A stretch of DNA of 5,288 bases. Origin: Clostridia bacterium. GTDB lineage: Bacteria > Bacillota > Clostridia > Oscillospirales > Acutalibacteraceae. A model generated the notes under the pieces. It ran no database searches. It was not told the DNA's origin and saw only the letters and a list, made by a program, of their open reading frames with translations. How positions within the stretch are numbered: the stretch's first letter is position 1; each line of letters begins with the position of its first letter. The DNA lies in the NCBI GenBank assembly GCA_900769535.1, contig CAAGHB010000070.1:1-5288 (forward strand), given 5' to 3'. The translations under genes were made by a program, and so were the position numbers. Shown piece after piece: positions 1 to 5,048 of this stretch.

Positions 1-1116
1 GATACCGAGCGAAAGCGGAGTTACGTCGAGGAGAAGGAGCCCCTTTACGTCACCGCCGAGTACGCCGCCCTGAATTGCGGCACCAACGGCTACGCATTCG
101 TCGGGGTTGATTCCCTTAAAAGGTTCCTTGCCGATAAAGTTCTTTACTGCTTCCTGAACGGCAGGAATACGTGACGAGCCGCCTACCATAAGCACCTTGT
201 TGATTTCGCCGGCTGAAAGTCCGCTGTCGGCAAGCGCCTGACGAACGGGTACCATCGTCTTTTCAACAAGGTCGGCTGTGAGCTCGTTGAACTTAGCTCT
301 TGTAAGAGTGGTTTCGAAATGCTTGGGGCCTGTTGCGTCGGCGGTTATAAAGGGAAGGTTGATGTCGGTTGTGGTCATGCCTGAAAGGTCGATTTTTGCC
401 TTTTCTGCGGCTTCCTTAACGCGCTGCATTGCCATTTTATCATTTTTGAGGTCGATTCCGCTTTCTGCCTTGAAGGTGTCGCAGATAAAATCCATTACCC
501 TCTGGTCAAAGTCGTCACCGCCGAGACGGTTGTTACCTGCGGTTGCGAGAACCTCCTGAACGCCGTCGCCCATTTCGATAACCGAAACGTCAAAGGTGCC
601 GCCGCCAAGGTCGTATACCATTACCTTCTGGTCATTTTCCTTGTCAACGCCGTATGCGAGAGCTGCCGCTGTCGGCTCGTTGATGATACGCTTAACGTCG
701 AGTCCTGCTATGCGTCCTGCGTCCTTTGTTGCCTGGCGCTGAGCGTCGGTAAAGTAAGCGGGAACGGTGATTACGGCCTCGGTTACGGGTGAGCCGATGT
801 ATGCTTCGGCGTCAGCTTTAAGCTTTTGAAGAACGATTGCGGAAATTTCCTGAGGAGTATAATCCTTTCCGTCAACCGATACCTTGTAATTCGAGCCCAT
901 TTCGCGCTTGATTGATGAAATTGTGCGGTCGGGGTTTGTAATTGCCTGACGCTTTGCAACCTGACCTACGAGGCGCTCACCGGTTTTTGAAAATGCAACA
1001 ACCGAAGGAGTTGTGCGCATACCCTCTGCGTTAGCGATAACTACCGGCTCACCGCCTTCGATAACGGCTACGCATGAGTTCGTTGTACCTAAGTCAATAC
1101 CAATAATTTTTCCCAT
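1..1116 (-). CDS. dnaK: Molecular chaperone DnaK (Hsp70), N-terminal part, cut by window edge
   Basis: Cytoplasmic ATP-driven Hsp70 chaperone that binds exposed hydrophobic peptides, working with DnaJ and GrpE. The reverse strand is open for 372 codons from ATG at 1116 to base 1 with no stop, so the 3' part lies outside the window. Visible are phosphate loop 1 (DLGTTNS, residues 8-14), catalytic Lys70, INEPTAAALAYG (146-156), phosphate loop 2 (DLGGGTFDVS, 169-178), the adenosine-site motif VGGSSRIPAVQ (311-321) and the interdomain linker (LLLLDVTPLSLGI, 360-372). The ATPase domain is therefore complete and the substrate-binding domain is missing. Compared with the E. coli protein, a block of roughly two dozen residues is absent after Lys70, as known for Gram-positive Hsp70. 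The Thr199 autophosphorylation site of E. coli aligns with Asn196, also usual in Firmicutes. The start has GGAGGA at 1126-1131, 9 nt upstream. Third gene of the hrcA-grpE-dnaK operon, 65 nt after grpE. Confidence 0.98.
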   Translation of the reverse strand, partial: MGKIIGIDLGTTNSCVAVIEGGEPVVIANAEGMRTTPSVVAFSKTGERLVGQVAKRQAITNPDRTISSIKREMGSNYKVSVDGKDYTPQEISAIVLQKLKADAEAYIGSPVTEAVITVPAYFTDAQRQATKDAGRIAGLDVKRIINEPTAAALAYGVDKENDQKVMVYDLGGGTFDVSVIEMGDGVQEVLATAGNNRLGGDDFDQRVMDFICDTFKAESGIDLKNDKMAMQRVKEAAEKAKIDLSGMTTTDINLPFITADATGPKHFETTLTRAKFNELTADLVEKTMVPVRQALADSGLSAGEINKVLMVGGSSRIPAVQEAVKNFIGKEPFKGINPDECVAVGAAIQGGVLGGDVKGLLLLDVTPLSLGI

Positions 1117-1125
1117 AATAATTTT

Positions 1126-1131
1126 TCCTCC
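1126..1131 (-). promoter_or_regulatory. Ribosome binding site of dnaK
   Basis: The minus strand reads GGAGGA, 9 nt before the ATG at 1116. It is a near-perfect anti-16S match and fixes the dnaK start at the conserved MGKIIGIDLGTTNS terminus. Confidence 0.9.
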
Positions 1132-1168
1132 AATATGATTAAATGTGATTTGTAAGCTTTTTTATACT

Positions 1169-1188
1169 AAACTGAAATGAATCAGTTT
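1169..1188 (-). repeat. Small inverted repeat spanning the grpE stop codon
   Basis: The arms AAACTGA (1169-1175) and TCAGTTT (1182-1188) are perfect complements around a 6-nt loop. On the mRNA this is a 7-bp, AU-rich hairpin containing the grpE stop codon. The downstream RNA is A-rich rather than a U-tract, so it is not a terminator and dnaK can be co-transcribed. A role in mRNA processing or stability between grpE and dnaK is possible but inferred. Confidence 0.5.
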
Positions 1189-1703
1189 GCTACCTTTACC
1201 ATTGTGGGACGAAGCACCGTTTCGCCGAGCTTATAGCCGGCTTGAAGCACCTCGGCTACCTCGTTTTCGCCGAGGGTTTCGTCCTCAACGTGCATTACGG
1301 CTTCGTGGAAATTGGGGTCAAAGGGCTGACCCTTTGCCTCAATCATCGAAAGGCCCATTTTTTCGAGACTTTCCTTAAACTGCTTGATTATCATTTCGAG
1401 CCCCTTTGCATAGTCGGCAGAGGCAGGGTCGCTATTCTCTGCGAATGCGATGTTGTCGACAACGGGAAGCAATTTCTTTACCACGTCGGCCTTTACAAAT
1501 GCGGAAAGCTGTTCCTTCTCACGAGCCGACCGCTTTTGATAATTATCGAATTCGGCGGCAAGAGATAACAACCTCGCCTTTGTTTCGTTAAGCTCGTTTT
1601 CCAGCTTCTGTTCGGCTGAAAGCTCTTCTGCTACCTCGGTTTCGGGGGTGTTTATTTCGGTTTCAGCCGCAGCCGTTTGCTGCTCCTTTTCCTTTTTAGC
1701 CAA
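1182..1703 (-). CDS. grpE: Nucleotide exchange factor GrpE
   Basis: Cytoplasmic co-chaperone that releases ADP from DnaK and resets its substrate cycle. The 173 residues fit the usual 170-200. The first 30 or so residues are charged, Ala/Glu-rich and probably disordered. A heptad-like long helix for dimerisation follows (about 30-75) with the family motif FDNYQKR at 52-58. The C-terminal part carries PFDPNFHEAVMHVED and ends with GYKLGETVLRPTMVKVAN, matching the beta domain that contacts the DnaK ATPase lobe. The start is TTG at 1703: no in-frame ATG lies nearby, the MAKKEKEQ terminus is typical, and an AAGGAA ribosome binding site lies 10 nt upstream. The gene starts 7 nt after the hrcA stop, so its ribosome binding site sits inside the last codons of hrcA, suggesting translational coupling. 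Middle gene of the CIRCE-controlled operon. Confidence 0.97.
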   Translation of the reverse strand: MAKKEKEQQTAAAETEINTPETEVAEELSAEQKLENELNETKARLLSLAAEFDNYQKRSAREKEQLSAFVKADVVKKLLPVVDNIAFAENSDPASADYAKGLEMIIKQFKESLEKMGLSMIEAKGQPFDPNFHEAVMHVEDETLGENEVAEVLQAGYKLGETVLRPTMVKVAN

Positions 1704-1710
1704 TTTAAAG

Positions 1711-2736
1711 TCATTCCTTTCCGTTCATAATTGCGCCGAGCCCTCTTGCAAAATATTCGACGCAAGGTATCATTCTTTCATAGTCCATTCGGCGAGGTCC
1801 GATGAGTCCGACATAGCCGAAATGGGTTCCGTTGCCGAGTCGGTAACGGGCGGCAATAATGCTTGAATTAGCGAGTACGTGATAGCCCGTTTCGTCGCCG
1901 AAGATTACTCCCGCATGGTCCGACGAGCAATCGTCGAGCAGCTTCATCATTGTTTGCCGTCTTGAAATGAGTTCAAAAATTTCGCGGGCGGCAACGGGTG
2001 ACATTCCGCCGTAACACATAAGATTTGACTGGCCGTTGAGCTTCATTTCGGCTCCTGTTGCCTCGCTTACAAGTCCTGACAGCGCCTTTACAAGCGGCGC
2101 CGTTTCGTATGCGTATTCTCCTGCGGCAGCCATAATGCGTTTTCCCGTTTCTGCGGCGCTGAACTTTAAGAGCTCCCGGCCGTTAAGCTGTTCCTTTGCG
2201 AGTGAGATAAAACGTTCGGCACCTTCGGGTGAAAGCGGCTCCTCTAATCTCAGTTTTCGTGAAATTACGTTTCCTGCCGAGGTGATGAGGATTATAACGG
2301 CTACCCTTTCGCTTATCGGAACCAGCTCGACGGTATGAATCCGTGTAGAGTGGTCGGCCTCAGAAGTAATAAGTGTAGCGCAACGTGTAATCTCGGCTAA
2401 TGCTCCTGCCGCCGCTTCAAGCATATTATCCTTTTCGGCTATGCGGGGAAGTATCGAGTCGATGAGATATTTGTCCGACGGATGTATGGTACACTTTCCG
2501 AGCAAATTTCGCACGTAATAGCGAAGTCCTGCGGCGGTTGGCACTCTACCTGCCGAAGTGTGAGGTTGGTCGAGCAGACCCATTATAACAAGGTCGCTCA
2601 TCTCGTTTCGAATAGTGGCTGACGAGATGTTTCCGATTAGATTGCAAAGCAATTTTGACCCGACCGGCTCGCCATTTGCGATGTAAATGCTTACTATTGA
2701 CGATAAAATATCTTGTTTTCTCGGTGTAAGGTCCAT
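1711..2736 (-). CDS. hrcA: Heat-inducible transcription repressor HrcA
   Basis: DNA-binding repressor of class I heat-shock genes. It binds CIRCE, and in the known model its activity depends on GroEL, so titration of the chaperonin by misfolded protein lifts repression. The 341 residues match the family's usual 340-350. An N-terminal winged helix (about 1-75) carries PRKQDILSSIVSIYIANGEPVGSK, then SSATIRNEMSDL and GLLDQPHTSAGRVPT, which are signature HrcA stretches. The remainder is the GAF-like dimerisation domain, including the late motif FGDETGYHVLANSSIIAARY and the C-terminal GHFGYVGLIGPRRMDYERM-like segment. The ATG at 2736 is preceded by an imperfect ribosome binding site (GAGGGG, 2747-2752) at 10 nt spacing. 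The gene is first in its operon, right behind a perfect CIRCE, so it is autoregulated. The stop codon is 7 nt from the grpE start. Confidence 0.97.
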   Translation of the reverse strand: MDLTPRKQDILSSIVSIYIANGEPVGSKLLCNLIGNISSATIRNEMSDLVIMGLLDQPHTSAGRVPTAAGLRYYVRNLLGKCTIHPSDKYLIDSILPRIAEKDNMLEAAAGALAEITRCATLITSEADHSTRIHTVELVPISERVAVIILITSAGNVISRKLRLEEPLSPEGAERFISLAKEQLNGRELLKFSAAETGKRIMAAAGEYAYETAPLVKALSGLVSEATGAEMKLNGQSNLMCYGGMSPVAAREIFELISRRQTMMKLLDDCSSDHAGVIFGDETGYHVLANSSIIAARYRLGNGTHFGYVGLIGPRRMDYERMIPCVEYFARGLGAIMNGKE

Positions 2737-2770
2737 TCACATCCCGCCCCTCATTTTATTTTTTAACCGA

Positions 2771-2797
2771 TTAGCACTCTAACCGAGCGAGTGCTAA
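2771..2797 (-). promoter_or_regulatory. CIRCE operator (HrcA binding site)
   Basis: Perfect CIRCE: TTAGCACTC (2771-2779), a 9-nt spacer, then GAGTGCTAA (2789-2797). Both half-sites match the consensus at every base. It begins about 2 nt downstream of the predicted transcription start, where bound HrcA would block initiation, and it would also form a stem in the 5' end of the mRNA. It controls hrcA-grpE-dnaK. Confidence 0.98.
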
Positions 2798-2805
2798 CTG
2801 TGTTT

Positions 2806-2834
2806 AATTTACCACTATTTTTCCATTCTGTCAA
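2806..2834 (-). promoter_or_regulatory. Sigma-A promoter of the hrcA-grpE-dnaK operon
   Basis: On the minus strand a consensus -35 TTGACA (2829-2834) is followed after exactly 17 nt by the -10 TAAATT (2806-2811, 4/6), with TGG immediately before it giving an extended -10. The predicted start is near 2799, leaving a leader of about 63 nt that contains CIRCE and the hrcA ribosome binding site. Confidence 0.85.
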
Positions 2835-2840
2835 TAGTTT

Positions 2841-2990
2841 TTTATAATATTTTCGAAAAATACATTTTATTTACAATTTTGCAAAAAATTTATTAAATGT
2901 ATGACGGCTTTTTCCATATCTCAAAAGTTTCGATCGCCTTACATTATATATAAACAATTTATACACATAACCGCCTGCTTTTTTTGCAAA
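2841..2990. other. AT-rich intergenic spacer without recognisable gene
   Basis: Part of the 331-bp gap between the ABC ATPase stop and the hrcA start. The rest of the gap is explained by the terminator, the promoter and CIRCE. This stretch is very AT-rich with runs of A and T. I see no reading frame with a ribosome binding site, no GC-rich hairpin and no clear repeat in it. Confidence 0.6.
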
Positions 2991-2993
2991 TAT

Positions 2994-3032
2994 AAAAAAC
3001 CGCCTCAACCTTTTACGGTTGAAGCGGTTTTT
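2994..3032 (-). terminator. Rho-independent terminator after the ABC ATPase gene
   Basis: The arms at 2995-3010 and 3017-3032 pair over 16 positions with a single C/A mismatch, closing a 6-nt loop (3011-3016). On the minus strand the GC-containing stem is followed by TTTTTT. It starts 36 nt after the ATPase stop codon. The other strand also has a T-run next to the stem, so it could work in both directions, but no + strand gene leads into it. It insulates the hrcA promoter from upstream transcription. Confidence 0.9.
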
Positions 3033-3067
3033 ATTCTTAATTCTAAAAAACTGTAACAGAAAATCTA

Positions 3068-4216
3068 TCAGTTTACGATGGTCTTTTCTGTTTCGGCATC
3101 AAAGAGGTGGATAAACTCGCTCTTGAATGCTACTTGGATATCGTCTCCTGCGCGGGTTGCAGTTTTCGGGTCAACACGGGCGTTGAGGTTATAGCCCTCG
3201 CATCCCATGTAAAGATAGGTTTCTACGCCCATCATTTCGGTTACGTCAACGTGCGCCTTTACGACACATTCGGGGTGAGCCGCGACATAGTCGTCATCGT
3301 CCGAAATATGCTCAGGACGAATGCCTGCGATAACTCCCTTTTCTTCCTCGATATATTCATCAAGCTTGTTCTTTGCATTCTTTTCTTCCGGAAGAAGAAT
3401 TTTATACTTAACGCCCTTGCGTGTCTTTGTATCTTCGGTACCGAATTCGAAGTAAATCTTTCCGTCCTCTTTGATAAGAACGCCTTCGACAAAGTTCATC
3501 TGCGGTGAGCCGATGAATCCTGCTACGAATTTGTTGGCCGGCTTGTCATAAAGCTTTGTCGGTGTGTCAACCTGCTGAATGAGACCGTCCTTCATAACTA
3601 CGATACGGTCAGCCATTGTCATAGCTTCGGTCTGGTCGTGGGTTACGTAGATAAACGTGGTTCCGATTCTCTTATGAAGCTTTGCGAGCTCTGTACGCAT
3701 CTGTGCACGGAGCTTTGCGTCCAAGTTGGAAAGCGGTTCGTCGAGAAGGAATACCTTCGGCTCGCGAACGATAGCTCGTCCAAGGGCAACACGCTGACGC
3801 TGACCGCCCGACAATGCCTTCGGCTTTCTGTCGAGGAGGTGCTCGATGTCGAGGATACGTGCTGCTTCTTCTACGCGGCGCTTGATTTCGTCCTTCGGTG
3901 TTTTACGAAGTTTGAGACCGAATGCCATATTTTCGAATACAGTCATGTGCGGATAAAGAGCATAGTTCTGGAACACCATTGCGATGTCTCTATCCTTCGG
4001 TGCTACGTCGTTTACCAGCTTGTCACCGATGTAAAGTTCGCCATCAGTAATTTCTTCAAGTCCGGCAATCATACGGAGAGTTGTTGACTTTCCGCAACCG
4101 GACGGTCCTACGAGGATTATAAATTCCTTGTCCTTAATTTCAAGGTTAAAATCGGATACAGCAAGAACATTACCAGGATATTTTTTGATAATGTGTTTTA
4201 AGGTTAAGCTTGCCAT
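3068..4216 (-). CDS. ugpC: Carbohydrate ABC transporter ATP-binding protein, UgpC/MsmK/MsmX type
   Basis: ATPase subunit of CUT1-family ABC importers, working as a dimer on the inner face of the membrane with sugar permeases. The 382 residues are slightly over the usual 360-375. The nucleotide-binding domain shows Walker A GPSGCGKST (37-45), Q-loop Gln83, signature LSGGQ (135-139), Walker B VFLLDE (155-160), D-loop SNLD (163-166) and H-loop His193, all intact. IGSPQMNF (235-242) and GIRPEHI (298-304) mark the C-terminal regulatory/TOBE region typical of MalK, UgpC and MsmK; a charged Lys/Glu-rich insert at about 260-293 explains the extra length. The ATG at 4216 has GGAGGT at 8 nt. The gene is alone, with its own terminator and no permease or binding-protein genes in view. 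That fits a shared ATPase like MsmX or MsmK. The symbol denotes the family; the substrate cannot be read from sequence. Confidence 0.93.
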   Translation of the reverse strand: MASLTLKHIIKKYPGNVLAVSDFNLEIKDKEFIILVGPSGCGKSTTLRMIAGLEEITDGELYIGDKLVNDVAPKDRDIAMVFQNYALYPHMTVFENMAFGLKLRKTPKDEIKRRVEEAARILDIEHLLDRKPKALSGGQRQRVALGRAIVREPKVFLLDEPLSNLDAKLRAQMRTELAKLHKRIGTTFIYVTHDQTEAMTMADRIVVMKDGLIQQVDTPTKLYDKPANKFVAGFIGSPQMNFVEGVLIKEDGKIYFEFGTEDTKTRKGVKYKILLPEEKNAKNKLDEYIEEEKGVIAGIRPEHISDDDDYVAAHPECVVKAHVDVTEMMGVETYLYMGCEGYNLNARVDPKTATRAGDDIQVAFKSEFIHLFDAETEKTIVN

Positions 4217-4224
4217 TAAAACTG

Positions 4225-4230
4225 ACCTCC
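4225..4230 (-). promoter_or_regulatory. Ribosome binding site of the ABC ATPase gene
   Basis: The minus strand reads GGAGGT, 8 nt before the ATG at 4216, supporting that start. An 18-nt hairpin lies 6 nt further upstream in the leader. Confidence 0.9.
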
Positions 4231-4236
4231 ATTTTC

Positions 4237-4254
4237 GGCGAAAACACTTCCGCC
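4237..4254 (-). repeat. Short palindrome in the leader of the ABC ATPase gene
   Basis: The minus strand reads GGCGGAAGTGTTTTCGCC. The ends pair as GGCG/CGCC, then a G-U wobble and two A-U pairs, around a 4-nt loop. It lies just downstream of the predicted transcription start and 6 nt upstream of the ribosome binding site. It could be a leader hairpin or a repressor operator. It lacks the central CG of typical LacI/CcpA sites, so I do not call it a cre site. Confidence 0.4.
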
Positions 4255-4269
4255 TTTTATTCTAATCGT

Positions 4270-4298
4270 ATTATATCAAACAAAAATTACAATTACTA
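4270..4298 (-). promoter_or_regulatory. Probable extended -10 promoter of the ABC ATPase gene
   Basis: On the minus strand a perfect -10 TATAAT (4270-4275) is preceded by TGA, making an extended -10 (TGATATAAT). At 17-nt spacing the -35 is poor (TAGTAA, 4293-4298, 3/6), as tolerated by extended -10 promoters or when an activator is used. The start would be near 4263, with a leader of about 46 nt. Confidence 0.6.
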
Positions 4299-4315
4299 TA
4301 CCCCAATCAAACAAA
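4275..4315. repeat. 10-bp direct repeat in the ABC ATPase promoter region
   Basis: ATCAAACAAA occurs at 4275-4284 and again at 4306-4315, in the same orientation, 31 bp apart (about three helical turns). The first copy abuts and partly overlaps the -10 element; the second lies upstream of the weak -35, roughly -43 to -52. The position suggests paired sites for a regulator, but in AT-rich DNA chance cannot be excluded. Confidence 0.45.
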
Positions 4316-4460
4316 TATAATCAATACTATTTATTTATATTCACCAACGATTTTTTTTGAATTAAGCGGATTGCACAAATTAGTATAATTTTTGTTGACC
4401 TCAGGTGTAAAAAATAGTAACTTATGACCAATTTGTAAACTCGTATTTTTATGCTCAAAT
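4316..4460. other. AT-rich spacer between the DUF4830 gene and the ABC ATPase promoter
   Basis: No reading frame with a ribosome binding site is seen and no GC-rich terminator hairpin follows the DUF4830 stop. The only structure I find is a pair of 7-bp arms, ACAAATT (4375-4381) and AATTTGT (4430-4436), 48 nt apart, which is weak. Transcription of the DUF4830 gene may therefore continue towards the ATPase gene. Confidence 0.5.
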
Positions 4461-4910
4461 TCACTCTTTCATTTCAATCGAGTGAATGAATCCTTCTCCC
4501 TCCGCCGACTCAATATCAGCAGCCACAATATTGCCGTCATATACCATCAAATTAAGAAAAATCCCCGTAGAACAGTTGGGATAATTTGACACCGAATAGG
4601 TGTAACGAACCACCTCACAGCCCCTTAAATCGTTTAAATCAAAGCCCTGGGAAATCTGAATTTCATTATATCTTTTAAGGTCGCTGTCCAAGCTGTCGGA
4701 AATATAAAATTTTTGCACCTTTGTCGGTTTTTCCGACACCTCCCATCCAAAAGAACGAGCGTATTCGAGCTGATTGTCTATGCTATCGTATATTCCCTTT
4801 GCCGAGCCGCCCTGTGCTATAAAAGCGGCTATAACGAGAAGGGCTATTATACAAACCGCACAAATTACAAAATTTCTCTTTGACGGCATTCTAAGGGTGA
4901 CGTTTATCAT
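4461..4910 (-). CDS. Membrane-anchored DUF4830 domain protein
   Basis: A 149-residue protein of unknown function. A short basic N-terminus (R7, K11, R12) precedes one hydrophobic segment (about 14-32, FVICAVCIIALLVIAAFIA), which should anchor it in the membrane with the rest outside; there is no lipobox and no clear signal peptidase site. The C-terminal part (about 45-145) resembles DUF4830: an IDNQLEYARSFGWEV opening, a YNEIQISQGFDLNDLRG middle, then RYTYSVSNYP, LMVYDGNIVAADI and a late GFIHSI. I assign the family from recalled pattern, without a profile search. Cys98 and Cys113 lie in the exported part and could form a disulfide. The start is ATG at 4910, because GGAGGA lies 5 nt upstream; the longer frame opening at TTG 4931 would run over that site. 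It is divergent from the + strand gene at 5049. Confidence 0.8.
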   Translation of the reverse strand: MINVTLRMPSKRNFVICAVCIIALLVIAAFIAQGGSAKGIYDSIDNQLEYARSFGWEVSEKPTKVQKFYISDSLDSDLKRYNEIQISQGFDLNDLRGCEVVRYTYSVSNYPNCSTGIFLNLMVYDGNIVAADIESAEGEGFIHSIEMKE

Positions 4911-4915
4911 ACTTT

Positions 4916-4921
4916 TCCTCC
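4916..4921 (-). promoter_or_regulatory. Ribosome binding site deciding the DUF4830 gene start
   Basis: The minus strand reads GGAGGA, 5 nt before ATG at 4910. The site rules out the upstream in-frame TTG at 4931 as the start. Its first two bases overlap the end of the inverted repeat arm at 4920-4932. Confidence 0.85.
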
Positions 4922-4962
4922 GAATCGGCAATCATTGTTTGTAAAAAAATATTGCCGCTCGG
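4920..4962. repeat. Inverted repeat in the divergent spacer, touching a ribosome binding site
   Basis: The left arm CCGAATCGGCAAT (4920-4932) and right arm ATTGCCGCTCGG (4951-4962) pair as 7 bp plus 4 bp, interrupted by an AT/C internal loop, around an 18-nt AT-rich loop. In the DUF4830 transcript the downstream arm runs into the GGAGGA site. On the + strand, the loop holds the candidate -35 of the 5049 gene and the right arm ends directly before its -10. There is no U-tract, so it is not a terminator. It may be an operator or an RNA switch. Confidence 0.6.
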
Positions 4963-4968
4963 TATAAA
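4939..4968 (+). promoter_or_regulatory. Candidate promoter of the + strand gene
   Basis: TTGTAA (4939-4944, 4/6 to the -35) and TATAAA (4963-4968, 5/6 to the -10) are 18 nt apart. The start would be near 4975, giving a leader of about 74 nt. AT-richness makes such matches common, so confidence is moderate. I found no equally good promoter for the divergent DUF4830 gene. Confidence 0.45.
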
Positions 4969-5034
4969 ATATTACCTTTATTCTTATTTTATTTTACCGC
5001 CTTTTTCTGCAAATAATACATAAGAAAGAGAAAA

Positions 5035-5043
5035 AAGGTGGTG
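5035..5043 (+). promoter_or_regulatory. Ribosome binding site of the + strand gene
   Basis: AAGGTGGTG differs from the ideal AAGGAGGTG by one base and sits 5 nt before ATG at 5049. It is the main evidence that this frame, and not the overlapping minus-strand frame, is translated. Confidence 0.8.
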
Positions 5044-5048
5044 AAAAT

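Noticed and set aside
278..559. Open + strand frame of 93 codons opposite dnaK
   Set aside because: It lies wholly within the conserved dnaK coding sequence on the other strand, has no ribosome binding site and no family features. It is a shadow frame.
1652..1714. Out-of-frame 20-codon mini-ORF starting at an ATG that overlaps the hrcA stop (ATGA)
   Set aside because: The AAGGA sequence directly abuts this ATG, too close for initiation, while its spacing to the grpE TTG is suitable. The product is a short basic peptide with no support.
3638..4087. Open + strand frame of 149 codons opposite the ABC ATPase gene
   Set aside because: It is antisense to the Walker A to H-loop region, where codon constraints on the other strand leave long open frames. 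No ribosome binding site or recognisable domain is seen.
4384..4399. TATAAT (4384-4389) and TTGACC (4394-4399) on the + strand as promoter elements
   Set aside because: They are in the wrong order and spacing relative to each other, and there is no + strand gene downstream before 5049.
4375..4436. Inverted arms ACAAATT/AATTTGT around 48 nt as a possible terminator or regulatory stem after the DUF4830 gene
   Set aside because: Seven A/T-rich pairs across a 48-nt loop would be unstable, there is no following U-tract, and such matches are frequent in AT-rich DNA.
4911..5048. Promoter for the DUF4830 gene on the minus strand
   Set aside because: Several TA-rich hexamers are present, but none has a matching -35 at 16-18 nt, so I could not choose one.
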